A DNA stretch of 64,000 nucleotides from Tubiluchus corallicola (lineage: Eukaryota > Priapulida > Priapulimorpha > Priapulimorphida > Tubiluchidae), in the NCBI GenBank assembly GCA_030141605.1, contig JAQGDQ010000516.1, positions 1 to 64,000 of the forward strand. Reading direction: 5' to 3'. Position 1 is the first letter of the stretch; every line of letters begins with the position of its first letter. Shown here one piece after another: positions 25,401 to 37,738 of this stretch. The notes under the pieces were generated by a model. That model did not search any database and had not been told where the DNA came from. It worked only from the letters and a program-made list of their open reading frames with translations. A program made the translations under genes and the position numbers.

Positions 25401-28200
25401 GAAAAGGTTTAATTGAACTCGAGTTTGATCCAGGAACTTTTGAATTACGAGTTCAACGCTAATACTAGAGCTGTGTTGTCTAGTGATCATAGTATTGAGA
25501 GCTTTCCCAAGACTTGCCATCTTTAACATGAATAAAACGTTGAATGTCACTTGCAATCTGACAATAGATTATTTTGGATATTAAAATCAGTAGATATGAT
25601 TTTAGGAACTTTCCCCTTAACGGACTTCATCAGCTAAATAGACTGTGCTGCTCAGAGAGACCCTCTGCCTAGCGGCACAATCTGTTCAAGTGTTACAGGC
25701 TGTTAGAGCGAAAACTACTGAAAGAAAAAATAATCTATTGTGCGAATATAAAGGGCATTCAACGTTTTATTCATACGAATTTTATTTAGTCATCAAAGTC
25801 CAGTTTCATATTGGAAAGATGCAAGTCAAGAGACATGGATGGCCGAGATCGCCGATCACAGAGACATCTTAGAAAAATTAGCGAACGTCCCACAAACAGC
25901 TGTTAAGGTTAGATTTAGCTTGCTAGTTTATACTAATTCATTAAGCTAATGTGTTTGTACATTCAATTCAATACTCATTCATTCATTCATTCATTCTCTC
26001 GTTCGTTTGTTCGTTCAATCACTCTGTGAGTAATCCTTTCACTCCATTTCATTCGTTCATCAGTAACAGAAAACTCATATTATTAAATAAAGTCTCATTT
26101 AAGGTAAGCAAACAGCACGTTTCGACGTTTAATACACATTGTTATTTTTATTATGGGAGTGATATGCTATTGAGTACATTACTGTTCTAATGTTGCTTTA
26201 TTATCAATATACTTTGACTCGTTCAGGGCATGAGAGCTCCATATTTACAAGGCGGAGGAAACACGATGTTTCGCATGTTAGCCGAGCAAGGTTTTGTCTG
26301 GGACAATTCGTGGCCCTCAATGATAATGGATCCACCATTGTGGCCTTACACCCTAGACCACAGGTAAGAAATCTGAGGAGTAAAACCCGTAAAAGGTTTA
26401 ATGAAACTAAACGACTAACTCTGACGAGTTTTGATATGCTAATTATGTTTAGAAGACCTTATGTTATTGCGACAATAAACAAAAAAGAGCTTGCAAGCCA
26501 AAAGTGATTCTTATCAACATTATAATTCATGTAATATACTTCATACGCAATGTTTTATATACCAAAGATTTCTAATATTTTACTGCGTTGTGAAATAACA
26601 TAACGACTCAATATTCCTTTCCATTGCTGCTTTGTAATCATCAATGCCACTATTTTCTTTCACTACCAGTGTAGTTTCTGCTATAGTTAACTTTGCATTG
26701 CAAGGTTACGCTTCCATAACCATCTTTTCTTTTGCCAATATTAAAGGAGCCTCCAAAAATGTCCTATTCCTCCATGCCCAACAGAGCGGTTCCCTGGGCT
26801 CTGGGTGGTGCCGATGGTGGACTGGCTGGATCGGAATTACACCCTCTGTGAACAAGTGGATAGTTGTCAATTTCCGGAGAGCAAGGAAGAAGCTCTGGAG
26901 TGGTTCCGAGCGAATTTTAATCGGCATTACCAACAGGTACTGATGTGTTAAGTACGAATTGTAGTTCACTTTGAGCGCTAGTAGAGTTTTTCAAATGTGT
27001 TGGATGATAATAATTAACTGATGCTACAAAACTCCTTTATTACCTTTAAAAAATATTAAAAATTAATAACAATTACAACAGCAACCAAATGACAATTTGC
27101 TTGCGGATTTTTGAGAAATTTTCGAGGGATCAAACTTGGCTCTAGTCTAATATTACTTGATATCAATGTACGATGCTCTTTCCTATTATAGCCATGCAGC
27201 GCATTGACACATTTCTAGTGACAGCATATAGCAGCAGAAGGAAACGTCGTAAAACTTTAAACATAACTTCAAAAAATCACTAAGCAAAAGAGTTTACCAC
27301 AAGATGAACGTCGTTGGTCGATTAGCTGCAAAAAAATTAAAAAGTCGAATGGGTGAAGGACATATGAAATATCCTGTATAATAAATTCAAAGTAGCTAGT
27401 CGTAAGGCTTGATTTATAGAGACTTTTTTACTTTCTTTTGGTACTGAGCTATGTAGTTGGTCAATCCTTTCAGCATCAGACTTTACTGTGAAACCCAGAT
27501 TATTTAATGTGTTCTTTCATTGTTTTACAAGTAACATTATTGATCCGCTATTACGGCCAAACAACATCCGGCTAATGAACAGACTGGTGATTAAAAATAC
27601 TGGAAAGTTAAACTTCCCACATTTATCATTCATGCGCGCTAATTTACACACACAGTTTATTTGTTTGCTTTGTTACACATTGTTTTACTTTATTAATATT
27701 ACCAACTATACTTCTCTGTTATTGTGTTAGTGTATTTTATGAATATTGTCATACTTCGTGTATGTACATTGTACATTCGTGTAGTTTATACATTTGTACT
27801 GTACATATCCCGGTACATGTAACATTTGTCGTATTTTCAGAATCGGGCAGTGTTTCCAATACATCTCCGTCCACGATGGTTCTACGAAGCATATTACACA
27901 ATAGAAGCAGTTCAAGAGTTTCTTGATGAACTAGAAAGCAAACATGACACGTACGTTGTCACCATCTCACAAGCGATTGACTGGATTAAGATGCCCACAA
28001 GGGTCCAAGACATTGGTCAAAGCGGCGCTCTAGGCTGTAACTATGCTGACCGAATGCCCTTGTGTGACAAGCCAAACCTATGTAGTTACTACAACATTAC
28101 GTATGAACCGAATTCAGCCGAACATCCCGGTGACCGATGGTTTCAGACATGCAACGAATGTCCGGTTATTTATCCTTGGGTCGGAACACCCATGAACTAG
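22483..28200 (+). CDS. Chitin-deacetylase-like protein (CBM14-LDLa-NodB), motifs substituted
   Basis: Nine exons join in phase: 22483-22540, 23172-23355, 23724-23926, 24254-24423, 24883-25031, 25799-25907, 26227-26363, 26747-26936 and 27841-28200, giving 1560 nt and 519 aa. Order: signal peptide (1-19); chitin-binding peritrophin-A domain with six Cys (37, 53, 59, 69, 82, 93); LDL-receptor class A repeat with six Cys (115-148, ending CPDGSDERNC); polysaccharide-deacetylase domain (about 180-500). Architecture and length match arthropod CDA1/CDA2 (serpentine/vermiform), secreted proteins that deacetylate chitin. The active-site motif normally TFDD reads T-M-E-G (185-188), and the metal-binding HSxxH reads L-S-I-S-P (252-256). 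RAPY (294-297) and the later His (408) remain. It is therefore probably a non-catalytic chitin-binding pseudoenzyme. Splice sites are all GT-AG. No frameshift or stop occurs, so this is not an ordinary pseudogene. Possible poly(A) signal AATAAA at 28558. Confidence 0.9.
22924..23110. repeat. GA-rich low-complexity tract in CDA-like intron 1
   Basis: A purine-rich stretch of GAGA, GAAA and AAAG runs on the plus strand, ending about 60 bp before the acceptor of exon 2. Confidence 0.8.
23169..23174 (+). promoter_or_regulatory. NAGNAG tandem acceptor of CDA-like exon 2
   Basis: The acceptor reads CAGCAG after a T-rich tract. Splicing at either AG keeps the frame and would include or omit one alanine right after the signal peptide (residues 20-21). 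Confidence 0.6.
24447..24725. mobile_element. Foldback MITE in CDA-like intron 4
   Basis: Both ends read TTGACAAATGTTTATTA inward. The two arms stay alignable for roughly 120 bases, including TAAAATTGAGTTGAAAG on the left against TAAAGTTGAGTTGAAAG on the right, so almost the whole 279 bp is an imperfect palindrome. It begins about 23 bp after the exon 4 donor. No clear target duplication. Confidence 0.8.
25974..26003. repeat. (ATTC)n microsatellite in CDA-like intron 6
   Basis: About six ATTC units followed by imperfect CGTTCGTTTG repeats. Confidence 0.85.
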
Positions 28201-29049
28201 ATAACAGATTTATGATTGCTTTAGAATTAGTCACTCATTCACATAGGTATTTAAGTCTCACTGATAACATTCATACATCTGTTGTTTTGTAGACGTAAGT
28301 GTTTTCAAGTGTCCTAGTATATGTGTTGTTTTGTCTCATTTTCAAGCAGTCCACGACAGTATAGATAATATAAGGCATTTGCTAAAATAACAAATATACA
28401 TGCGTTGATATATCAGTTTGATTAGCTAATGACAATTACACTAGTAAACAAATTTGACCAAGAGTAAGGTATATATAAATGTACAATAGATATACATAAT
28501 ATAGGCCCTACGTTTGGTCAAAATTAGTCTACAACATTTTTTATCGATATTATTACAAATAAATGGTACAAGTTTCTAAGATTAAAAATTTAAAGAGCAA
28601 GGTAATTTTGGTGACATTAGGTCAAAGTTTATTGAACGTCATTGAAAGGTCATCATTAGTCAACTCTGGATAACCTTCACCCCTTCCCATAGCTAATCTA
28701 TTTAGCTCAGGTAAAGTGGATTATTTTGTGAATACAATGCAAAATATAAGGGGAAATAAGTCTCAGTGAGTTGAGTGACTATTGCATTTGCTTTGCGCTA
28801 AAGGTACGCAGCAATGAACATAGTTAGTAAATAGATAAGCAACTGCCCAGAAAAAATATTTGCCGAGTGGGTTCAGCTACCTATTTACTTCGTTAAGGAA
28901 TGATGTACATGTCGATCAATTCAGTGTGTTACTGCCTCGCAAAATATTATTATTTATTTTACTTCAGTCATTCAAAATCCAAAAACAAGAGTAAAATAAG
29001 GCACAAGTAAAAAAACGCACATTGTTAGCTTTACGTATGCCAGACAGCA
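28201..29049. other. 3' flank of CDA-like gene and spacer
   Basis: AT-rich. Contains candidate poly(A) signals (AATAAA at 28558-28563) for the upstream gene. No other feature seen. Confidence 0.4.
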
Positions 29050-31060
29050 TATCACAGTAACTAAAGCAAACTTATCAGCTGGTTGTTTTACTGATCACAG
29101 ACTACTTGTGTGTAAATGTAAATTTACACTGAAGCAGAAGAAAAAAGGTGTGAAACCTCCAAAGAAGCTTGATACCTGTATGACCAGGGAAAGGAGAGAT
29201 AAGCTCTAACAGTTTCTTGAAGGAAAGCTACCTGAATGCAGCGAGTACTGGCAAGAATTTAAAGTTCTCCTGCAAGAAGCTGCTGAACATACCTTTGGTA
29301 AGACGAAGAGATACAACAGCTGCTGAGAGACAAGAAACTCAACAGGAAGGCTCTCAGAGACTGCATCAGAACCTTTAAAAAAACCATTGGTTCCAGAAAA
29401 AAAGCGGAAAATACAGAGCAGTTTTCACAGGAAAAGAATCATGGAGAATTCTATGCAACATTAAATGAAGTTTACGGTCCAAGATCCAGGAGTTCACATC
29501 CTGTACTCTCGAAAGATGGCGTTCTTCTCACCTCCTCTGAGGAAATTAAAGACAGATGGGTGGAACATTTCAGTGAACTGTTGAACCAACCTTCTGAAGT
29601 AGATATAACCATTTTGGAAGAAATTGAACAGCATCCTATAGATGAATCATTAGATGTACCAATCACGGAAGTTGAGTTGGATCAATAACTCAAAAACACC
29701 AGACTCCTGGTCCGGATGGTGTGTTACCTGGAGTTCTTGTACACGAAGGTGCTCGCTTGAGAACTTTCCTGTTCACAATCATCACCTTATTCTGGACCAC
29801 AGACAACTGATGGAAAAATCAAGGGAACAACGAAGGGACATGTACACTGCCTTTGTTGTCTTCACCAAGACGTTTGATACAGTAAATCTGGATCTGCTCT
29901 ACAAAATTTTTGGGAAAGCTTGGCTGTCCCCCAAAGTTTATACAGATAATCAAGAAGCTGTGCTCAAATGTTCATGCTAGATTCATCGTTTACGGCGAAT
30001 TGACAGAACCTTTTGAATATAATAGTGGCGTAAAACAAGGGTGTAAATTAGCACCTACCCTATATGGTATTTATGCTGCGGTTTTATTATGGCTTGCCTA
30101 CAAAACCATAGGCCACCAATACAGCATCAAAACCAGGTTTAGATACGACGGTGACTTATTTGACCTCAGGAGACTCAAAAGTAAGACCAAAGTCTTCACG
30201 GAATACATCAGAAAGGCACAGTACGCCGATGATATAGCAATCTTCAGCGATTCTGCTATCGGTCTGCAGATTTTGCTTACAGCATACAACGAAATGGCTA
30301 AAAAGATGGATTACTAAAACTGAAACCATGTGCATTGGACCTCTAGTCGAGTTTTTCATAGATGGTGAAAAACTGAAGAATGTAAAGCGTTTCAAGTATC
30401 TCGGTAGTTATGCAACCGAAGAATGTTTGATGAAAGAAAAGCTTACATCACGCATCCAAGCAGTGTCCTGTGCATATGGAAGACTACGAAGTAGAGTTTT
30501 CGACTCACATAAACTACCTCATCAACGAAAATCAAAGTTTACAATCAGTGCCTGATGCCCTTACTACTTTACGGGTGCGAAACTTGTACTCTTTATTATC
30601 ACCAAGTCAGACAGCTTCGCACTGTACAACAACGTCACTTGAGAAGGATCTTGAAAATCAAATGGGATGATTACATTAGTAACGAAGAAGTTTTAACTCT
30701 TGCAGGTATTGAAGACATCGAAATCAAATTGGTAAGAAGTAGACTGCGCTGGTTGGGCCATGTATCTAGAATGGATAATGAGAGACCAGTGAAAGCCCTT
30801 TTGTATGGGGAACTAACAGAAGGGACACCCCCCATTGGACGCCCTAAGTTAAGATACAAGCATACCTGTAAAAGTTCTTTGAATCGTAGTGAAGTTCTGG
30901 ATGAATGGCAAAGAATCGTTGAAGATCGACCATCGTGGAGAGCAACAATGTGGAAAACGTGTAATAAATCCAATGAGAAAAGAGCCAGTGCATATGAGAA
31001 AAGAAAAGAAAAGAAAAGAAAAGAAAAGAGGAAGAAGGCCACACCTAAGGACAATTAGTC
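29050..31060 (+). mobile_element. Decayed LINE (non-LTR retrotransposon), 5'-truncated
   Basis: Pieces of one LINE polyprotein lie in order but in several frames. First is the end of an endonuclease domain (TDHRLLV at ~29090), then the linker (GEFYATLNEVYGPRSRSSHP, ~29450). The reverse transcriptase follows: PGPDGV (~29705), KTFDTVN (~29868), SGVKQGCKLAPTLYG (~30025) and the catalytic QYADDIAIF (~30220). Last is the C-terminal LVRSRLRWLGHVSRMDNERP tail (~30735) ending in a Lys/Arg/Glu-rich stretch encoded by GAAAA repeats (30995-31030). Frame changes or stops occur near 29205, 29685, 29800, 29910, 30315 and 30550. Between about 29795 and 29812 the text jumps from FTIITLFWT to RQLMEKSREQ, consistent with an internal deletion of part of the early palm region. 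The order without EN start indicates 5' truncation on insertion followed by decay; it cannot be autonomous. Confidence 0.92.
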
Positions 31061-33175
31061 AATTAGTGATTTTTCACACTTAATGAACTCTGTTATTCAC
31101 TACTGTATATATTATTTTTAAATTGTGTTTATATTTTGATCTGTTTTTCATCAAATGTGTTCCGCCCGTTTCGGGCTAAGGCGTCGTATATGAATATGCT
31201 AGTTTACAGAAACATAGTAAGCTTAAACGCTTATACAAGAAACGGTTAAACCAGAGACTACCGCTATAAAACAGTGTACAAAATGCTACAAAATCATTTT
31301 TCTTTTTTTTCTTAACATCTACAGAACAGTTTTTGGACCTCCAAATAATACAGTTGGCTCTTGCACATAATAAATATCTCTGGTAACTCAGTACATGCCT
31401 CATATCCTTAATAAATACTATGTTCCAACACAATTGATTTTAATAGTTTCTGGTTATAAGCTTTGAGTTTGAAAAACAAAAGAGAAGGAGAGATGGGGAA
31501 AAGGAGCGTATTGAGTAAAAAGGCTTAGAAAACACCAATGTATCACTGGCAACATTTTATCTACTTTCAGAAAGATATTTCAGGTGACTTCAAAAGAGTT
31601 CTGTTAGCTCTGATCAATACCTGATCTTCCCCACATTAGTTGCACAACTTGCAACAAAATAAATTACTTCAAACTTAAAAGTACATGTATAATTAAAAAC
31701 CTAATTACGTACTTTGTGTATAATTAATGTCAGCAATTGTTCATGACGTTAACAAAAAGAGTGCAGAACATCCGTACAATACTTGCTTTACTTAATTTAG
31801 TTTTTATTTACATAGTGAATTTGAAGTATACTTTACATATAATAATACGCATGTGGAATGTTTTGTTAATTGAATATACACTTTTAACTTGCTAGAGCGA
31901 TTTAACACATCTAACTATAATTCGTAATAAAAAGCTGTACATTTCCATAATGCACATGTTTAACCCCCATCCTGTGATGATTTGTTTGCTGTGAGTATAT
32001 ATGATCCACAGGCCTTGCTTCGATACAATATGACTTTCCAATGAAAGTGCTCCAATTTTCAAAAGTTTAACATTAAATTTCCCTGTATTTCAAGTTAGAT
32101 TTAACAATTCAGTATTATTCATTGTGAATTTAAACCACTATCAATGCCAGTCTTAGCTTGTAAGATTTCAGATAATTAGTTGGTCACCTATTAGAACTTC
32201 AGACTCAGAATGAATCAAAATTGGAGACCATCTAATTAGCTAGAAATCACGCTCTAACGCAAGTTACGTAGCAGTGAAAACTTCTAAACCGGACGGCCAG
32301 TTGTATGCGGTAAACTTTGGACAATGATGCTGCTGTGGAACACGGTACAGTTTAGCAGTCGTGGCATCTAATTTGTATGCAGACGGTTCCTGGCTCCAGT
32401 CCACGCTCTACTCCAAATTCTTCACTTTTCCTTGTATTCAAATTTGATTTCAAAATAGAATTAATCGTGCATTTGTACCATCTTTAATAGGTATCTTGAA
32501 ATGTAGGAATATAAAATAATATTATTTAATTGTCAATGGGAATGTCAGGATCAAAATTAATTGAAATTGGATAAATATAATTAGTTACAGAATCGCTCTA
32601 GTGCGAGAACCTAAGACTGGAAATGCTGATCTGGTCGGCCATCTATTAAACAACAATGATTTGTCATGTTCACTGCGGAACATAATACTCTACCAGTTAT
32701 TGATAGTTGTAACCAAAAGCTTAGATCAATGGCTCCATTACAAGCCGTATTCCAATCTTTCCATCAGTAATAATCTTGTTGTTATTAATATTATAATTAA
32801 CTCCTAGTAAAAATAGGATGACAAATCAAAAATCATAATAAAAGCTTAACTTAATTTTTATGCTCAAAAACGTGTACTGTTTTTGCTAGGACTTGCGCCA
32901 TTAACGAACATGTACCATGGTCGAAGAAATAGACAATGAATTAACACTAGCTAAAGCGTGTTTTTGGCAGTTGATTGCCGGTATTGCTGCAGTTGTACAG
33001 TTGTTATGCACGTTTTCTAAAAATGTAAAGAGAATTCTGATGAATTTGTTAAATTAACTTGCAGTATACATTTGACATAACCTTTTTGCTATATGCTTTT
33101 TCACAAATTCTTGGAGTGTGGTATTGTCTGTCAAAACTGGTTAGATTGTAATGTTAACCCTATCTCTAAAAAAAA
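31061..33175. other. gene-free stretch downstream of the LINE
   Basis: AT-rich, no gene supported. A small GC hairpin CGCCCGTTTCGGGC at about 31166 may mark LINE 3' sequence, but I cannot tell where the element's 3' UTR ends. Confidence 0.35.
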
Positions 33176-33939
33176 TCTAGTGTAGGGCGCCGAGTAACCC
33201 TCTAGCCAAAGTAGGACACTTCCGGTAAAACGCATGTGCTAAATTTCCGAAAAAGCAGTGTCGTACTTGGGCAGCCCAGGTAGGACACTTGCGATTTCTG
33301 TCGAGAATTATGACATAATGAAACGTAAAACTAAATTTGTTTTAGAAAAAAGTAACGTTATAATATTATGATGGATGACACTCCTTGACAATTTACAATG
33401 TATTTTGTACAATAATATCATCATTATTATTAGCTCCATTAATATCATCATAACATTAAACTAAGTATGTAACATTTTAACGAGAGAAACTATGTAGGGC
33501 ACATAACTCGCTAACCCATTTGCTTAGTAGAAAACCATTATTTGTCCAAGAGGGAGTGAAAAAGATTACCTGTCTGTGAAGCAAGACAAAATAAAAAATG
33601 ATAATTATACCCTAAGCAAATGTCGGAATCACCTAAAAAGTGCACTTATTTCACTTCAAAGAACATTAATATTGGCAAATATTAATAATACTAGCTCAGA
33701 ATAAAATTATTGTAGTTTATCAGATGTATAATAAATTATTCAACGTGTATTGACGTTTTTAATTATTATTACATAAACAAGGAGAAAGCACGGTATCAGT
33801 ATGCTTAACGAACTCAATTCGCGACCTGTCTCTAGTGTCCTACTTGGGCAGCCCATGTACGACGCGTCCTACTTGGGCTAGCCTATGTATGTCAATTGTC
33901 CTACTTCGGCTAATGGCTTACTCGGCGCCCAACATCTAG
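33176..33939. mobile_element. MITE with terminal inverted repeats and TCTAG duplication
   Basis: The element itself is 33181-33934 (754 bp). It starts TGTAGGGCGCCGAGTAA and ends with the reverse complement of TGTTGGGCGCCGAGTAA; similarity continues inward through AGCC(A/G)AAGTAGGACA, giving arms near 39 bp. It is flanked on both sides by TCTAG (33176-33180 and 33935-33939), a 5-bp target duplication. Subterminal CCTACTTGGGC motifs recur near both ends. No frame encodes a transposase, so it is non-autonomous. Superfamily not recognised. Confidence 0.92.
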
Positions 33940-34012
33940 TACCAATTTGACATGTGATGAATTGCACCCCATTTCTCTAACTGCTGTTGTTTCTAAGTCT
34001 CTCTTTTTCGGA

Positions 34013-35028
34013 CAGTATACTCTAAGTCCTCGCTTAACGACGCTAATGTGTTCCAACAAAACACGTCATTAAGGCAACCGTCGTTATGAGAAGTTACAAT
34101 GCCTTCCATAGAACACAATGTAAAAGCATTCAGTTGCCTTCCACACCCAAAGATTAGTAATGCTTGGCTTATGTAAAAGTGTTCAGTAAGTTGCTATACA
34201 GGACAAGAATCAATAATGCCTGGCAATGTAAAGCTTTCAGTTGCCGTGCTGTACAAAAATGCTTGGCTCATAAATAAAACACTAAACAGGATGTTTGTTC
34301 CTGACAATTTTTAACTAAACGCTAAAGAAAACTAAAGTTTGTAGTGAAAATTCAATTTTGAAACTTTCTTCATTGACGTATCTTCCTTTGGTTGATCCTG
34401 TTTCTTCTTTCTTCTATGCTTGTTTTTTGCAAAAAAATCTTGTGTTGGTTGCATAGACTCTCTTTTTTCTGCTAAACCTTCTTTTCAACACTGTAAAGCA
34501 TTAGCAACATCTTGTCCCACTTCTTAATTTCACTCTCTAACTGAATTTTTTTCACAAAAAATTCAAGTCTTACACCAATACTGTATTTTGTGCAGACACT
34601 TTATGTAGATGTTTATCCCTAGCCATTTCTGATTAACGCTCCTGAGAATATTTCTAGTGTTGTTCTTCCGACAGTGTAAATACAAATAAAGTGAAGGCAG
34701 CAATAATACAATAATGTAAACATAAGAGATTTTTATCAGTGGAATTTCACCTCTAGGCACTTGGGAAAGTGCTATAGTAATTAGCGTGTGGTCAGCAATG
34801 AATCGTCACTACAGACCTGTGTCTGCTTATTACGATTTAGATTTTTTTAGATATTATTACTGTGATTTCTGTTAATAGGGCTAGTGTAGCAAACGTAATT
34901 TCAGTACTTGAAGGCCGAAAAATTGTCTTTAAATCGATTCATGGATCGTTAAGTGAATAAAAGGTGTCAAAAGAACAGCATTGTTAAAACGAAATATCGC
35001 TAAACGGGGAGTCGTTAAAGGGCACCTG
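34013..35028. mobile_element. Probable non-autonomous pogo/Tigger-like element
   Basis: The left side reads AGTCCTCGCTTAACGACG then GTTCCAACAAAA; the right side, reverse-complemented, reads CAGGTGCCCTTTAACGACTC then CCGTTTAGCG. This CTCGnTTAACGA plus GTTCCAA layout is typical of pogo/Tigger ends. Between them are diverged internal repeats (AATGCTTGGCT, GTAAAGC..TTCAGTTGC). No transposase frame. Boundaries are approximate because the ends are diverged. Confidence 0.5.
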
Positions 35029-35464
35029 AAGTAGGTTTCAAAAAAATTGCCTTAAAAAATTATACTACTTTACAGCAATTTCATGCACATATCGTATTCG
35101 CGTTGAAAGGAATTTAACAGTAATGGCAAATTTTTTTCTAGGCCACTACATGATTTACGTGAACACAATTCTAAATTATTTGTACAGTACTCTCGCACTA
35201 ATATCAGAGCCCATTTCTTCTCTTCTTGTGTTGTGGACCCCTGGAATTCACTTATGTGTGAAAGTTAATGCGGCAAATTGATGAGGAGACACCGTCAAAA
35301 ACCCTATTATGGTTAGGTCTCTTAGACTTCGCAAGCAAGTTTTGCGCTTCCTTGACTTTCCCGTGCACGGCCTTGCTATGTACCGCCTTAAGTGGTATTT
35401 ATGTAGCATATACGGATGCAGATGCGTTTTCCAACTGCGGAAATCAATAGGAAATAGCTGCAGA

Positions 35465-35533
35465 CAAAGAATAAGGCATACCTAAGCTGCATAAACGTGT
35501 GCATTGAAAACAATATAAACTGGTTTTATCAAT
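35465..35533 (+). repeat. Dispersed repeat, copy A
   Basis: A ~70 bp segment containing ATTGAAAACAATATAAAC and AAAGAATAA..., with an inverted diverged copy at 45548-45619. Function and full length unknown. Confidence 0.6.
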
Positions 35534-35948
35534 TCCAAACCCCTAAAAATGCATCTGCAGCGCCACTTTACTATGTACATGGAGCCGCAAATTACCTCAT
35601 CATTGTGTACCACGGCAACAGCGATACTACTGTTCATGGTGAGGTGGTCTTTGGCGCCACCGCAGCACACAGGGTTGTCGAGCAAGCATGCATATGCCAC
35701 ATAGTGTTGCAGTTAATATAACAGTTAACAGTTTGACAGCTTTTCAATTATTTACAACTGTTGCTGCAAAAAAGCTCCAGCACTACCAAACCATTCCTAA
35801 TTAACCTAATATGTTAATTAGGTTCACTGAAAAAGTTATTTTATAGCTGCTTCCTGCTTAGAAAATGTAGTAACTGCACATCATTAACACATTCCACTCA
35901 TGATTATATATGATCGTATCTCGAAAACAGTAAAAAGTGACATACGTA

Positions 35949-36413
35949 CACTCACATCTCGGTTTGCCGGATCTAGCTAGCTTTTGCGGATATTGGAAGG
36001 ATTGGACAAAATCTGGACAGTCCCGCATACTACGGACAGTCTGTTGTTTTGTGAGCTGATCGCTAGTTCGTGGGCCGCCACTTTGTTTACGTCATTACAT
36101 CAGTGCAACCAAGCAGCATGTAACGACACGTATGTAGCTTGTATGTAAGCATCTTATTTAAGCATGTGCAGAAAAAATATAGAGTCAATTATGAGGAGGT
36201 ATTTGAGTCAATTGCAGACAGTTTTTATATACTTTTGCATAGGAGCAGCCCGTACTAGGCATTTTTGAGATAGTTATGCAATTGATTCTACATTACCATG
36301 AGTCTAAATGCACGGCGTCTACTGTGTATTAGCTTAGTATCAGTAAATACGGGCAATCGGCAAATTTGGACCGACGTCTCCCTGCTTTTGTCCAGCAAAC
36401 TGAGATATGAGTG
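35949..36413. mobile_element. MITE with TA-flanked inverted ends
   Basis: 465 bp. The left end CACTCACATCTCGGTTTGCC and the right end (reverse complement CACTCATATCTCAGTTTGCT) match at about 20 of 23 positions, both flanked by TA. The TA duplication suggests the Tc1/mariner group. No transposase frame. Confidence 0.8.
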
Positions 36414-37618
36414 TATAATGAATGACTTACAGTTTTAGCACACACAAACCTGCCTTTAAGCATGTATTTGAAAAATGTGGTTTGTGACTATGTTTTTGTT
36501 GATGGGCTAGAACACAATATAAGAACTGCTACAGTTTTTTAAATTTATGTTATAACTTAACCATATAACTGATTGCAGTGTAAATAGAACGGAACTTTTT
36601 TTGCCACACATCACAGCAAAAGCCCATGTTATGTGATGGAATTAGTAGCACAGTTAACAAATTGGCAGCAACAGCCAGTCTGCAGTAGACGTAATGGGCA
36701 TATGTTGATGACGATGATTTGCTGTCTTACATTAATCCCTGACTCTGCAATGTTTATCGTTGATCCTATCATGTCAGCCCACATAAATCTCACTTTCCGT
36801 GTAAAACTACAAATTGAAGCTCCGCCCACAACAATATTATTAAAATTATTGTTTCAACTAATCAGAAGAAATCACAGGTTCATTACGAGGGGTTGGTGTT
36901 GTTCACTATTATTAATAATGGTCAATTAATTTATAGGCTTTGTGAAATGCAGCAAGTAATGAAAACAGACAGTGTCCCACTCTGGAATGCCACTCTACAA
37001 ATTACATGTCCACTATAGTTAATGGAGGTATCTGCACCAGTCCGAAAATTCATTTAGATCCCAATGATCTGCATCACGAATCCGTTCGCTCGTCTTTGCC
37101 CTGCATTTGATTTAACAACCCAACTGGCTGTAAATTGGATTTATCAACTTTCTAACTAGTTTTCATTTTCCGTGTTTTTCCGATTGCTTGTTCTAAAATT
37201 GCTTGTCCAGTCATATTGTCACAAGTAGTATCTAAGTCGGTCTGACGCAGATTCTATTAGCTTTGAGGCAGCGATTACTTGACAGAAAATCCTCTTCAAT
37301 GTCCCATTTTTCCATTTTCCTTATTACTAAATTGCTTTAAAATACTGTAGTACAAGAGGTGCTAGCGCATAGATTTTGTTTTCAGAATTTCTGTTTATGT
37401 GTTACGAAAAGACAACAATGCTAATTATGATAATGCACAACAAGTAACTTTTCCAGTTTTTTGTTTGGGCACATTACTTTCTATGGGTTTATCCTCTTCC
37501 TTTTGGTTTTGTTTTGAATTTTCTTAATTGCAACTCTGCAAAATGTTCTGAAGTTTATAAAAACAATAATGAATTAAATACAGTAGTAAATTTTAGTACT
37601 AATTTTTCTATATTTCAG
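36414..37618. other. gene-free stretch before MCAT
   Basis: No gene supported. At 37616-37618 a T-rich tract ends in CAG, a plausible acceptor for a 5' UTR exon of the downstream gene (next ATG used is at 37739). Confidence 0.4.
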
Positions 37619-37738
37619 GCTTAAACATGCAGATGACCAAGCCAGGTTGACCAGTCATCTGTCATGTTATTATTTAATTTTTATAAATTAAACTGCGAAT
37701 TTAGTAAAAGCATTCCGTCACATTGGAATAGCTGTGCA

